Assembly: GCA_910578755.1 (NCBI GenBank)
Contig: CAJTSZ010000012.1
Span: forward strand, 1 to 28,261
Length of the DNA: 28,261 nucleotides
Direction: 5' to 3'
Source: an uncultured Oscillospiraceae bacterium
Lineage (GTDB): Bacteria > Bacillota > Clostridia > Oscillospirales > Ruminococcaceae
Shown here: positions 1 to 7,754 of the stretch, in pieces
Layout: each line of letters begins with the position of its first letter
Position numbering within the stretch: the stretch's first letter is position 1
Position numbers and translations under genes: made by a program
Notes under the pieces: model-generated
Seen by the model: only the letters and a program-made list of their open reading frames with translations
The model's database searches: none
What the model was told of the DNA's origin: nothing

Positions 1-30
1 ATTTTTACAACAGCACAATAACGCGCGCAA

Positions 31-59
31 CCCCCCAGGCCTTTGGCCTGGGGGGTTTT
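31..59 (+). terminator. Intrinsic terminator of an upstream gene
   Basis: An 11-bp perfect GC-rich stem (31-41 with 45-55) closes a TTT loop and is followed by TTTTATTT on the + strand. It probably ends a + strand gene lying left of the window and converging on the phosphoglucomutase gene. Confidence 0.85.
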
Positions 60-104
60 ATTTGGCTGCTTCCAAAAGAAAGGCTCAAAAAGGTAATTGG
101 AAAC

Positions 105-141
105 ATAAAAGTTCCCCCGGTGTAGCCGGGGGAACTTTTAT
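105..141 (-). terminator. Terminator of the phosphoglucomutase gene
   Basis: The stem 105-120 pairs with 126-141 around a 5-nt loop, and A/T tails on both sides make it usable from either strand. The phosphoglucomutase stop codon (138-140) lies inside the stem, so transcription would stop immediately after translation ends. Confidence 0.85.
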
Positions 142-1841
142 GCCATATATTGTTCCACTGCTTGCAGCAGCTGCAAAGCCAAGGGTTCTACCTGTTCTTT
201 TGTGGGGCACACAATAGTGAGGTAAACCTTAATTTTAGGTTCCGTGCCCGATGGACGAATAACAATTTTTAGGTTTTGCTCCAAATTATATTCCAAAATG
301 TTGGCAGCAGGCAGGTTTAAAGGCTCTTGCTGCCCATTGGCGGTGCGGAAGCCGGTTTTGTAGTCGGCGTACCCGGTTACATTGTACCCAGCAAAGGAAA
401 CTGGTGGGTTTTGCCGCAGGCTGGCCATAATCTTGGCCATTTTTTCCATGCCATCGGTGCCTTCAAAGGTGTAGCCCTTCACCTTTGCGCTGTAAACGCC
501 GTGACGGGCAAAAATATCATCTAAAACATCTATAAGGGTTTTGCCCTGGTTTTTGTAGTATTGGGCCATTTCGCAAATAATCATGGAGCCGTTTACCGCA
601 TCCTTATCCCGCACATGGTCACCGGTCATGTAGCCGTAGCTTTCCTCAAAGCCCAGCAGGAAGCGGTCCGGCTGGCCTTTTTCCGCCAAAAGGCTTACCT
701 GTTCCCCAATGTATTTAAAACCGGTAAGCACATTTATCATTTCCACGCCGTGGTATGCTGCCACCGCGTCGGCAAGAGGGGTAGATACAATGGACTTTAC
801 AGCCACCGGGTTTTGGGGCAAGGTGCTTTGGGCTTTCCGGCAGGAGGCAATGTATTCCAGCATCAGTACCCCTACCTCGTTGCCGGTGGGAAGAACAAAC
901 TGTCCATGGTGATTTACAGCAATGCCCACACGGTCGCAGTCAGGGTCGGTGGCCAGTACCAGGTCGCCGCCCAGCTGCTGGCACAGGGCAATGCCCAGCT
1001 GTAAAGTGGCCTTTTCCTCCGGGTTGGGGTAGGTACAGGTGGGGAAGTTGCCGTCGGGATGCTCCTGTTCAGGAACTACAGTAACATCAACGCCCATGCG
1101 GCTTAAAATAGAGCGCACACAGCGGTTGCCGCTGCCGTTTAAGGGGGTATATACTACCTTCAAGGGCTGGCTTGCAGGAAGGGATGGGTTTATGCGCAGG
1201 CTGTATACCCTATCTAAAAAGGCATCCACCAGTTCCTGGCTGATGTAGGAAATATGTCCGCTGGACAGGCCTTCCTGAAGGGGGATCCGCTTTACCCCGT
1301 CAAAAATATCGGTTTTTCCGGCGTATTCTAAAACCTTTGCGGCGGCCTCCGGGTTCAGCTGGCAGCCGTCCGGGCCATAGGCCTTGTAGCCGTTGTACTG
1401 GGCAGGGTTGTGGCTGGCAGTAATGACAATGCCAGCATCACAGTGAAGCTCCCGCACTGCGTAGGATAAAACAGGGGTTGGCATCAGTTCAGAAAAAAGG
1501 TAAACCCGTACGCCGTTGGCGGCAAAAACACAGGCGGTTTCTTCCGCAAACAGCTGGGACTTAATACGGCTGTCGTACCCAATTGCCACAGAAGCCCCCT
1601 TGTGGGAAGCATTGATGTAATCTGCCATGCCCTGGGTAGCCAGGCGTACAGTGTAAATATTCATGCGGTTGGTGCCAACACCTAAAATACCCCGCAGGCC
1701 AGCGGTACCAAACTCCAAATCCTTAATAAACCGTTCCTTTATTTCTTTTTCGTTTCCCTGTATTTGTTCCATTTCCAGTACAAGGTCGGGGTCCTCTAGT
1801 TGGCGCTGCTGCCAAACACGGTATGTATCCATATAAGCCAT
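138..1841 (-). CDS. pgcA: Phospho-sugar mutase (alpha-phosphoglucomutase type)
   Basis: This 567-residue protein of the alpha-D-phosphohexomutase superfamily interconverts glucose-6-phosphate and glucose-1-phosphate (or the mannose equivalents) in the cytoplasm. It feeds nucleotide-sugar, polysaccharide and glycolipid synthesis. The four family signatures are intact: the phosphoserine loop TASHNP (Ser143), the metal-binding loop DPDCDR (299-304), the sugar-binding loop GFEESYG (397-403) and the phosphate-binding RPSGTEPK (529-536). Length and the N-terminal GTAGLRG motif match the Firmicute PgcA/Pgm branch rather than the shorter GlmM branch. The ATG at 1841 is preceded by AAAGGAGG with 8-nt spacing. 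It is monocistronic, with a promoter near 2000 and a terminator overlapping its stop. Specificity for glucose over mannose phosphate is inferred, not visible. Confidence 0.93.
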   Translation of the reverse strand: MAYMDTYRVWQQRQLEDPDLVLEMEQIQGNEKEIKERFIKDLEFGTAGLRGILGVGTNRMNIYTVRLATQGMADYINASHKGASVAIGYDSRIKSQLFAEETACVFAANGVRVYLFSELMPTPVLSYAVRELHCDAGIVITASHNPAQYNGYKAYGPDGCQLNPEAAAKVLEYAGKTDIFDGVKRIPLQEGLSSGHISYISQELVDAFLDRVYSLRINPSLPASQPLKVVYTPLNGSGNRCVRSILSRMGVDVTVVPEQEHPDGNFPTCTYPNPEEKATLQLGIALCQQLGGDLVLATDPDCDRVGIAVNHHGQFVLPTGNEVGVLMLEYIASCRKAQSTLPQNPVAVKSIVSTPLADAVAAYHGVEMINVLTGFKYIGEQVSLLAEKGQPDRFLLGFEESYGYMTGDHVRDKDAVNGSMIICEMAQYYKNQGKTLIDVLDDIFARHGVYSAKVKGYTFEGTDGMEKMAKIMASLRQNPPVSFAGYNVTGYADYKTGFRTANGQQEPLNLPAANILEYNLEQNLKIVIRPSGTEPKIKVYLTIVCPTKEQVEPLALQLLQAVEQYMA

Positions 1842-1976
1842 TACAGTTCCTCCTTTGTAGTTGGCGCACCGGGCGCCTCATGTCCGTCTGTAGCCAAATT
1901 GAGGCCGTGGGAGTATAAGCATAGGGTACAGAAAGCAAAAGCCTCCCGTTTTCCTGCGTACATCCCTATTATTTTT

Positions 1977-2005
1977 ATTATAAACTTTTCCAGCTGGGCT
2001 TGCAA
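1977..2005 (-). promoter_or_regulatory. Sigma-A type promoter of the phosphoglucomutase gene
   Basis: On the minus strand TTGCAA (2000-2005) is separated by exactly 17 nt from a perfect TATAAT (1977-1982). The predicted start near 1970 gives a 5' leader of about 130 nt with no convincing riboswitch. Confidence 0.7.
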
Positions 2006-2250
2006 TCTGTTTTGTGTCGAATCTTTTCATACAAAAGAAAGGCGGCCCTGGCCGGGTAGGCCATGCGCAGGTTCAGGTTGCGTAAGCTACTATTTTTAAA
2101 AAATAAGGCCAGGGTTTTTAAGGGTATTTCGGCCCCTGAAAACCCTGGTGGTAATTTTCCTTTTTTTGTGCTACAATAGTTCCAAAGCAAGCCTGTGGCC
2201 AACAACCTATAGCACGTAAAATAGACAAAAAACAAGAGAGGGGGCCCATT
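1983..2250. other. Divergent intergenic region between phosphoglucomutase and comM
   Basis: The 409-nt gap between the two genes (1842-2250) holds the phosphoglucomutase promoter and leader, an A/T-rich inverted repeat near 2091-2104, a 10-bp hairpin (2109-2118 with 2139-2148), and the comM promoter. No convincing small gene was seen. Open frames here lack a ribosome-binding site or run antisense into comM. Confidence 0.6.
2169..2177 (+). promoter_or_regulatory. Extended -10 promoter of the comM operon
   Basis: TGCTACAAT (2169-2177) is an extended -10 element with no good -35 hexamer. The same TGTGCTACAAT string precedes the PatB gene at 12906-12915. The start would fall near 2184, giving a leader of about 67 nt. 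Confidence 0.5.
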
Positions 2251-3777
2251 ATGTACAGCTGTTGCCAAAGTTACGGCGTTTTGGGAATAGAAGCCCACCA
2301 AATCCAGGTGGAGGCGGATATTTCCCGGGCTATGCCATCCTTTGACGTGGTGGGCCTGCCCGACGCGGCGGTAAAGGAGGCCCGGGACAGGGTACGTTCC
2401 GCTATGGCAAACTGCGGCCTTGTGTTCCCCACCGCAAAAGTGGTGCTGAACCTGGCTCCCGCCGCCCTGCGCAAAACGGGGGCGCTGTACGATGTCCCCA
2501 TTTTTCTTTCCATTCTTTCCGCCCAAAAGGTTTTGCCGCCCCCGCCAGCAAGTTCAGCCTTTTTGGGGGAACTTTCCCTTTCCGGGGAAATAAGGCCGGT
2601 GCGGGGTGTGCTGCCCATGGTGCTCCAGGCTCAAAAGGATGGTATTACAGAAATTTACGTTCCCATACAAAACGCAAAGGAGGGCGCCGTAGTCCAGGGA
2701 ATTCGGGTTTTTGGCGTGGAACACATCAGCCAGCTGTTGGCCCACCTGCAGGGAGAGGCCAGCCTGCACCCCCAGCCCCCTACCCCCATGGAAAGGAAGG
2801 ATGAAACATACCCTCTGGATTTAAAGGATGTGCGGGGCCAGCCTGTAGCTAAACGAGCATTGGAGGTGGCTGCTGCCGGCGGCCATAACCTGCTGCTTAT
2901 TGGGCCGCCGGGTACGGGGAAAAGCATGCTGGCTAAGCGGCTGCCCACTATTTTGCCGCCCCTTTCCTTTCAGGAGGCAGTAGAAACCACAAAAATTTAC
3001 TCTGTGGCGGGGCTGCTGGGGCAGCAGCCCATGGTAGTGCAGAGGCCCTTCCGAGCCCCCCACCACACAGTATCTCCGGCAGGGCTTTCCGGCGGAGGCA
3101 GCAGCCCGGTGCCGGGGGAAATTTCCTTGGCCCACAATGGGGTGCTTTTTTTGGACGAGCTGCCGGAGTTTGGCCGCCAATCCATCGAAGTGCTGCGCCA
3201 GCCTATGGAGGATGGGGAGGTAACCATTTCCAGGGCCCATTCCCGGGTAACATATCCCTGTTCTGTTATGGTGGTAGCGGCCATGAACCCATGCCCCTGC
3301 GGCTACTTGGGCCACCCTACGGTAGAATGTACCTGCCAAAGCGCCGCTGTGGAACGGTACCTGGCTAAAATTTCCGGCCCCCTGCTGGACCGTATGGATA
3401 TTCAGGTGGAGGCGGCCCCCCTGGACTACGAGGCCATGACCGCGGAGCAAACCCCGGAAGAAGCCTCTGCCCAGGTGCGCCAAAGGGTTTGCGCCGCGCG
3501 GCAGGTGCAGGTAAAGCGCTTTGCCGGCAGCAGCACGTCCTGCAACGCGGCTATGCTGCCCCAGCAAATGCGGGAGTTTTGCCCCCTTGCCCCCCAGGCT
3601 CAGGCTATGATGGCCGCCGCCTTTGACCGTATGGGCCTTTCGGGCCGCGCTTACGACCGTATTTTAAAGGTGGCCCGCACCATTGCCGATTTGGACGACA
3701 GCCCAATTATAGAACGCACTCATCTGGCAGAAGCCATACAATACCGCACCCTGGACAGGAAATTTTGGAGGAGATAA
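2251..3777 (+). CDS. comM: YifB/ComM family Mg-chelatase-like AAA+ ATPase
   Basis: This 508-residue AAA+ protein belongs to the ComM/YifB family. ComM in Gram-negative bacteria is a hexameric helicase that extends branch migration during natural transformation; in Clostridia the role is less well tested. The order is an N-terminal ChlI-type domain (about 1-165), then the AAA+ core with Walker A GPPGTGKS (218-225) and Walker B GVLFLDEL (297-304), then a C-terminal Mg-chelatase-like domain carrying the NPCPCGYLG cysteine motif and a second Cys pair (TVECTC) after it. Length is typical. The ATG follows a GAGAGGGGG site. The next gene starts 3 nt after its stop, so it heads a three-gene operon. 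All motifs look functional. Confidence 0.95.
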   Translation: MYSCCQSYGVLGIEAHQIQVEADISRAMPSFDVVGLPDAAVKEARDRVRSAMANCGLVFPTAKVVLNLAPAALRKTGALYDVPIFLSILSAQKVLPPPPASSAFLGELSLSGEIRPVRGVLPMVLQAQKDGITEIYVPIQNAKEGAVVQGIRVFGVEHISQLLAHLQGEASLHPQPPTPMERKDETYPLDLKDVRGQPVAKRALEVAAAGGHNLLLIGPPGTGKSMLAKRLPTILPPLSFQEAVETTKIYSVAGLLGQQPMVVQRPFRAPHHTVSPAGLSGGGSSPVPGEISLAHNGVLFLDELPEFGRQSIEVLRQPMEDGEVTISRAHSRVTYPCSVMVVAAMNPCPCGYLGHPTVECTCQSAAVERYLAKISGPLLDRMDIQVEAAPLDYEAMTAEQTPEEASAQVRQRVCAARQVQVKRFAGSSTSCNAAMLPQQMREFCPLAPQAQAMMAAAFDRMGLSGRAYDRILKVARTIADLDDSPIIERTHLAEAIQYRTLDRKFWRR

Positions 3778-3780
3778 GCA

Positions 3781-4680
3781 ATGAAGCAGAATATAAAATC
3801 CCAGTTATTTTCCATAGGAGTTATTTTTATCGGCAATATTATTCTTGCCTTTGGCGTTATGGCCTTTATTGTGCCTGCCGGCCTCATTACCGGCGGGGCC
3901 ACAGGCCTTAGCATCGCCCTCAGCCATTATTTTAATATACCGCTGGAAACTGGGGTTACCATTTTAAATGTTATCTGCTTTATTATGGGCCTGTTTGTCC
4001 TAGGGAAAAAATTTGCCTTTACTACCCTGCTTAGTACCTTCCTGTACCCGGCAGCCTTGGGTATTTTGGGCAATATTCCCTGGGTGGCCACCCTGAATAC
4101 GGACCCCCTGTTGGCAGCCATTTACGGCGGTGCCCTTACGGGCCTGGGGGTGGGCCTTGTTATCCGTATGGGGGCCTCCACCGGCGGTATGGATATTCCC
4201 ACCATTATTGTAGCCAAAAAGCTGCGCCTTTCCATTGCCTATACCATGTACGCCGTGGATTTTGCCATTCTCCTGTGCCAAATGTCCTTTTCTAGCAGCC
4301 AGCAAGTCCTCTACGGCATTATGGTTCTGGTAGCTACCACCATTTTAATGGATAAGGTGATGGTCATCGGCGTACACCAAACCCAGGTGATGATTGTCAG
4401 CCCCAAATATATGGAAATTAACGATATGCTCCAGGAGAAGCTCAACCGGGGCTCCACCCTTTTGGAGGCCCTTACCGGGCGGGTAAAAAAGCCCATCAAG
4501 GTGATTATGACCGTTGTTTCCAACCGGCAGGTACCGGAGCTGCACCAGCTGGTTGGCCAGGTGGACCCTAACGCCTTTATTGTGGTAAACCAGGTGAACG
4601 AGGTAAAAGGCAACGGCTTTACCCTCACCCTGGATGATATCCCCATTGTCCGCTTTGCCGAATTGGGGGACAAGGAATGA
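3781..4680 (+). CDS. YitT family membrane protein (DUF161 + DUF2179)
   Basis: This 299-residue integral membrane protein has about five hydrophobic segments in the first 200 residues. The family signature GASTGGMDIP lies between segments, followed by a soluble C-terminal DUF2179 domain (about 210-290) ending in the usual strand-rich VNQVNEVKGNGF region. YitT proteins are widespread and often multicopy in Firmicutes, and their transported substrate, if any, is not established. The start follows a strong GGAGGAG and lies 3 nt after comM. Its stop overlaps the start of the next gene by 4 nt (ATGA), so translational coupling is likely. Confidence 0.92.
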   Translation: MKQNIKSQLFSIGVIFIGNIILAFGVMAFIVPAGLITGGATGLSIALSHYFNIPLETGVTILNVICFIMGLFVLGKKFAFTTLLSTFLYPAALGILGNIPWVATLNTDPLLAAIYGGALTGLGVGLVIRMGASTGGMDIPTIIVAKKLRLSIAYTMYAVDFAILLCQMSFSSSQQVLYGIMVLVATTILMDKVMVIGVHQTQVMIVSPKYMEINDMLQEKLNRGSTLLEALTGRVKKPIKVIMTVVSNRQVPELHQLVGQVDPNAFIVVNQVNEVKGNGFTLTLDDIPIVRFAELGDKE

Positions 4681-5225
4681 ATGCGCTAATTTTAACCGGA
4701 TCCCCCAAGCCAGAGGGGCAAACTGTCCAAATGGCCCGCCTTTTGGCCCAAAGCCTGCCTGGGGAAACCCGGTTCCTTCACGCCTACAGCCTCCAGGTTG
4801 CCCCCTGTATGGACTGTGGCTTTTGCCGTACCCGTTTTGCCTGCCCTGTTCAGGATGAGCAGCAGCAGGTGTTGCAGCAGCTGCTGTGGGCGCAGGCTGT
4901 GGTAGTGGCCTCCCCCGTTTATTTTTACGGAGTGCCCGCCCCCCTAAAACAGGTGTTTGACCGATGCCAGCCCTTTTGGTGCGCCCGTGTCCTCCGCAAA
5001 GAAAAGCCTGCCATCAAAAAAGGGGCTGTTCTTTTGGCGGGAGGCGCCCCCAGCCATCCCGGCCAGTTTGACGGCGCCCGGCAAACTATTTCCGGCTGGT
5101 TCCGTGAAATTGGCGCCGAAAGCTGCGGGGAGGTGCTTTTCCCCGGGACGGATAAAACCGCCCTTTCCCAGCAGCCAATATTGCAGGAGCAAATAAAGGC
5201 TTTGGCACAAAGCCTTTTAAAATAA
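4677..5225 (+). CDS. Flavodoxin-fold NAD(P)H/FMN reductase with an iron-sulfur flavoprotein Cys motif
   Basis: This 182-residue protein has the FMN_red/flavodoxin fold: an N-terminal phosphate-binding GSPKPEGQT loop (8-16) and SPVYFYGVPAPLK, which contacts the flavin ring. Between them four cysteines, C44, C47, C50 and C56, form CX2CX2CX5C, the compact spacing described for the [4Fe-4S] site of archaeal iron-sulfur flavoproteins (Isf). It is therefore probably a cytoplasmic flavin enzyme moving electrons from a reduced cofactor or ferredoxin to an unknown acceptor. The ATG overlaps the YitT stop by 4 nt. A terminator hairpin starts at its stop codon. The cluster is inferred from spacing only; the cysteines could instead act in thiol chemistry. 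Confidence 0.82.
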   Translation: MNALILTGSPKPEGQTVQMARLLAQSLPGETRFLHAYSLQVAPCMDCGFCRTRFACPVQDEQQQVLQQLLWAQAVVVASPVYFYGVPAPLKQVFDRCQPFWCARVLRKEKPAIKKGAVLLAGGAPSHPGQFDGARQTISGWFREIGAESCGEVLFPGTDKTALSQQPILQEQIKALAQSLLK

Positions 5226-5256
5226 CAGGGAGTACTCTCCCTGTTATTTTAATTTT
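5221..5256 (+). terminator. Terminator of the comM operon
   Basis: A 12-bp perfect stem (5221-5232 with 5237-5248) has the tetraloop TACT and is followed by TTAATTTT. The reductase stop codon is within the left arm. Confidence 0.85.
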
Positions 5257-5265
5257 GTAAGTTTT

Positions 5266-5397
5266 TTTCTTTTGGGAGGCATTAGCTGCCTCCAAGCCTC
5301 TACTACTGGGCCTGCGTAAGCCCGCCAGCACAGGCTTGGAAGTGCCCTAAACTTCCAAAAAGAAAAACCTTACAAGCGGTATGCCGCTGTAAGGTTT
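5266..5397. repeat. Dispersed repeat: inverted pair of module 4 plus a CAGCGG-type hairpin
   Basis: Positions 5270-5299 match 27891-27920 at 27 of 30 bases. Positions 5316-5340 are identical over 25 nt to 25133-25157. The two halves are inverted copies of one GCTTGGAGGCAGCC-like module ending in TTCCAAAAAGAAA. A hairpin follows at 5365-5397 (AAACCTTAC arms, one bulged A, core AGCGG-TATG-CCGCT). It lies between convergent genes. No coding potential is visible. Confidence 0.7.
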
Positions 5398-5473
5398 GAA
5401 TCTGGGTGCAGGGGGAGCGCCCTCTAAAATAAACTTTAAAATGAAGCACAAGTTTGACAAAGCCAAACTTGCT

Positions 5474-5501
5474 ACTTTCCAGCGGTATTCCGCTGGAAAG
5501 T
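5474..5501. repeat. CAGCGG-core hairpin downstream of alr
   Basis: A 12-bp perfect stem, ACTTTCCAGCGG (5474-5485) with CCGCTGGAAAGT (5490-5501), closes the loop TATT. It lies about 20 nt beyond the alr stop and may help end or stabilise that transcript, though no clear T-run follows. Its core matches the hairpins at 19590, 25013 and 27951 while its outer arms differ. Confidence 0.75.
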
Positions 5502-5519
5502 TTGGCCCCCTGCTTTTAC

Positions 5520-6707
5520 CTATTCTACATTGTGGCGGATGTAATCCACCACGCCAATGTTTTCCCCGCCCCTGTAATAAACCCGGGGGACCCGGCGGCC
5601 TAAAATACACATAATTTCATAATTCGCTGTGCCGCACAGCTGGGCCACCTCGTCCATAGTAATAGTACGGCCCTGGCTTTCGCCTACAACAGTTACCTCG
5701 CTGCCCTCTGCAACATGGGGAATCCCTGTAACGTCCAGCACTAACTGGTCCATACACACCCGGCCCACAATGGGCGCAAACTGGCCGTTTACCAGCATTT
5801 TGCCCTGGTTGGAAAGCAGCCGGTGGTACCCGTCGGCATAGCCCAAAGGAATGGTTGCCAGGGTCATATCCTGTTCTACAGTAAAGGTGCGCCCGTAGCT
5901 TACTTTTACACCGGCCGCTACCTGTTTTACCATAGAAACCACCGCCCGCAGTTCCATAACAGGCTTCAAATCTATTTTGCCCTGGCAGGCCTTATCCGGC
6001 AGCAGGCCGTACATTAAAATACCTGCCCGTACCATATCCAAATTCATTTCCGGGTAGTTTACAATGCCGCCAGAGTTGCTGCAATGCCGTAGGGAAAAGG
6101 TAATTCCCCTCTGTTCCAGGTTTTGGCACACCTGCTGAAAAACAGAAAACTGTTCCTTTGTAAAGGCAATGGATTCTTCATTGTACTCATCAGAACTGGA
6201 AAAATGGGTAAAAATCCCGTCGATATTCAGGTTGGGGCAGCGGCAGGCGGCCTCAATTTCATCCAAAGCCTTTGGGCTTGTGCCGTTAAATCCAAGGCGG
6301 CACATACCGGTGTCTACCTTAATGTGACATTGCACAGTAACCCCCTGCAGGGCGGCCTGCTCCTGAAGCTGGCAGGCGTATTCCGGTGAAAACACCGTTT
6401 GCGTAATGTTGTATTGGCACAGCTGGCCGGCCATAGCCGCAGGGGTGGTGCCTAAAATTAAAATAGGATGATAAATTCCCTGGGTTCGCAGGGAAACGGC
6501 CTCGTTAATGTTGGAAACCGCAAACCAGTTTACCCCTAACTTTACTAATTCGTCTACAATGTATTTATCTCCATGGCCGTAAGCGTCGGCTTTTACAACG
6601 CCCATAATCATACAGCCTGGGCGCAGCTTGGAGCGTATTTCCCGCAGGTTGTGGGCAACGTTGTCCAGGTTAATTACTGCCCAGCATCTTCTTAAAAACT
6701 CTGCCAT
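5520..6707 (-). CDS. alr: Alanine racemase
   Basis: This PLP-dependent enzyme converts L-alanine to D-alanine for peptidoglycan cross-links. From the chosen start it has 395 residues. The PLP-binding lysine lies in VVKADAYGHG (Lys39) at the end of the first TIM-barrel strand, and the second catalytic base is the tyrosine of GYADGY (Tyr290), as in Geobacillus Alr. The C-terminal beta domain includes the typical VCMDQLVLDVT. The start at 6707 (MAEFLRRCW) fits family N-termini and has AAAGGG 8 nt upstream. An ATG at 6725 would add six residues. The gene has its own promoter at 6767-6795. Orientation is opposite to the comM operon. Confidence 0.95.
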   Translation of the reverse strand: MAEFLRRCWAVINLDNVAHNLREIRSKLRPGCMIMGVVKADAYGHGDKYIVDELVKLGVNWFAVSNINEAVSLRTQGIYHPILILGTTPAAMAGQLCQYNITQTVFSPEYACQLQEQAALQGVTVQCHIKVDTGMCRLGFNGTSPKALDEIEAACRCPNLNIDGIFTHFSSSDEYNEESIAFTKEQFSVFQQVCQNLEQRGITFSLRHCSNSGGIVNYPEMNLDMVRAGILMYGLLPDKACQGKIDLKPVMELRAVVSMVKQVAAGVKVSYGRTFTVEQDMTLATIPLGYADGYHRLLSNQGKMLVNGQFAPIVGRVCMDQLVLDVTGIPHVAEGSEVTVVGESQGRTITMDEVAQLCGTANYEIMCILGRRVPRVYYRGGENIGVVDYIRHNVE

Positions 6708-6766
6708 TTCATCAGCCCTTTCCATGGCAAGCCGCCTGTTGTGCGCAGCCTTTGCCGTTTTTCCTA

Positions 6767-6795
6767 ACTATACACTATCAAAAAACGAACTACAA
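6767..6795 (-). promoter_or_regulatory. Sigma-A type promoter of alr
   Basis: On the minus strand TTGTAG (6790-6795), a 17-nt spacer and TATAGT (6767-6772) precede alr, giving a leader of roughly 50 nt to the ATG at 6707. Confidence 0.65.
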
Positions 6796-6871
6796 TATTT
6801 TTATGGCGTTTTTTTGCAGTTTAGCCCTGTATTTTGTGCAACTTTATTGCTGCTGAACAAACTGCAAAAAT

Positions 6872-6898
6872 AAAAAAGGGGGCCAAAGCCCCCCTTTG
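6872..6898 (-). terminator. Terminator of the NERD-like gene
   Basis: GGGGGC (6878-6883) pairs with GCCCCC (6888-6893) around CAAA. On the minus strand it is followed by a run of Ts, about 30 nt past the NERD-like stop. Confidence 0.8.
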
Positions 6899-6927
6899 CA
6901 GCCATGCTACCCCGTCTATCCCGCTAA

Positions 6928-7530
6928 TTATTTGCTCAGGTTAACCAAAAGGTTTTTCACTGCTTCTTGGTCCATGGTACGCTGCACCTCAAAATGGGGG
7001 GAGCGCAAATACCCCGGGAATGTCTGGGCCAACAGCACAGGCTGTTCCTTGTTGGCGTTGTTGATGTACAGCTTTGTCTCCTTAGAAAACCCTACAATAA
7101 CTACGGCACATTCCAAAGGCACATTGTAAATTTTGTTTTTGGCAAGCACCTTGCGGAAAAGTTCTATTTTCCGTTCCAGTTCCTCCACCGGGTTTTTAAA
7201 GTAAATTTTCTGCTTTCCTTTGTCAAAGGACCAGCGGGCCTCCTTGTAGTCCCCGTAAAAGGAGCCGTCCCCCTGAATACTGGCAACAAACAGCAGCCCA
7301 AAGTCCCCAACCAAAATGTGTTCTACTGTGGCGCTTTCTTCCCCGCAGCTTAGGGCAACGTCGGAAAAAACCTGATACTGCCGCAGGCGCGCAAATCCCC
7401 GCAGCATTTTTCCTACAGCCTGTTTTGCGTAGGTAGGTTTACAAAACTGGGCGGACTTCCACAAGTAAAAAAGAATGAGCCCTGCAATAGTAGCAAGCAA
7501 AACGATAATTAAAATATATAAAAATGGCAT
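6928..7530 (-). CDS. Membrane-anchored NERD-like domain protein, nuclease residues altered
   Basis: This 200-residue protein has one N-terminal membrane segment (about residues 3-24, PFLYILIIVLLATIAG) followed by a soluble domain resembling NERD (nuclease-related domain). The segment TVEHILVGDFGLLFVASI (68-85) aligns by eye with the family core T-E-I-D-H-I-L-V-G...V-I-E-T-K. The metal-binding Asp is replaced by Glu70, and the E-x-K pair by A83-S84-I85, so the PD-(D/E)xK site looks dead. The remainder (about 100-200) is charged and helical. The start at 7530 is chosen because GGGAGAGG precedes it; an upstream ATG at 7569 lacks such a site. The family assignment is by pattern only. The function may be binding or scaffolding at the membrane. 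Confidence 0.7.
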   Translation of the reverse strand: MPFLYILIIVLLATIAGLILFYLWKSAQFCKPTYAKQAVGKMLRGFARLRQYQVFSDVALSCGEESATVEHILVGDFGLLFVASIQGDGSFYGDYKEARWSFDKGKQKIYFKNPVEELERKIELFRKVLAKNKIYNVPLECAVVIVGFSKETKLYINNANKEQPVLLAQTFPGYLRSPHFEVQRTMDQEAVKNLLVNLSK

Positions 7531-7690
7531 ACTGTTTCCTCTCCCCTTTACAGCCAAAGGGAACCCCATCCCATAAGGCTATCCTCTTAGGTAAAAATTA
7601 TACTATAAAAAACCAATTTAGGGAAGAGAGACAGCAACCCCTCCCTTTTCCAATTACCCAATTTTCTAAACGCTTTGTCAAAATAATGGA

Positions 7691-7735
7691 TTAAAATACA
7701 GAGTGATTAAATTTTACAATCACTCTGTATTTGTT
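7691..7735 (-). terminator. Terminator of the metalloprotease gene
   Basis: A 13-bp perfect stem (7696-7708 with 7718-7730) with a 9-nt loop is followed on the minus strand by TTTTAAT. It lies about 20 nt after the metalloprotease stop. Confidence 0.8.
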
Positions 7736-7754
7736 CGGTTTTCCAAAGGTGTCC

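Noticed and set aside
1723..1938. Small minus-strand frame across the phosphoglucomutase start
   Set aside because: It overlaps the real N-terminus in another frame and lacks its own ribosome site.
2821..3567. A 248-codon open frame on the minus strand
   Set aside because: It lies wholly antisense to the AAA+ core of comM, has a composition explained by that gene's codon bias, and shows no recognisable domain.
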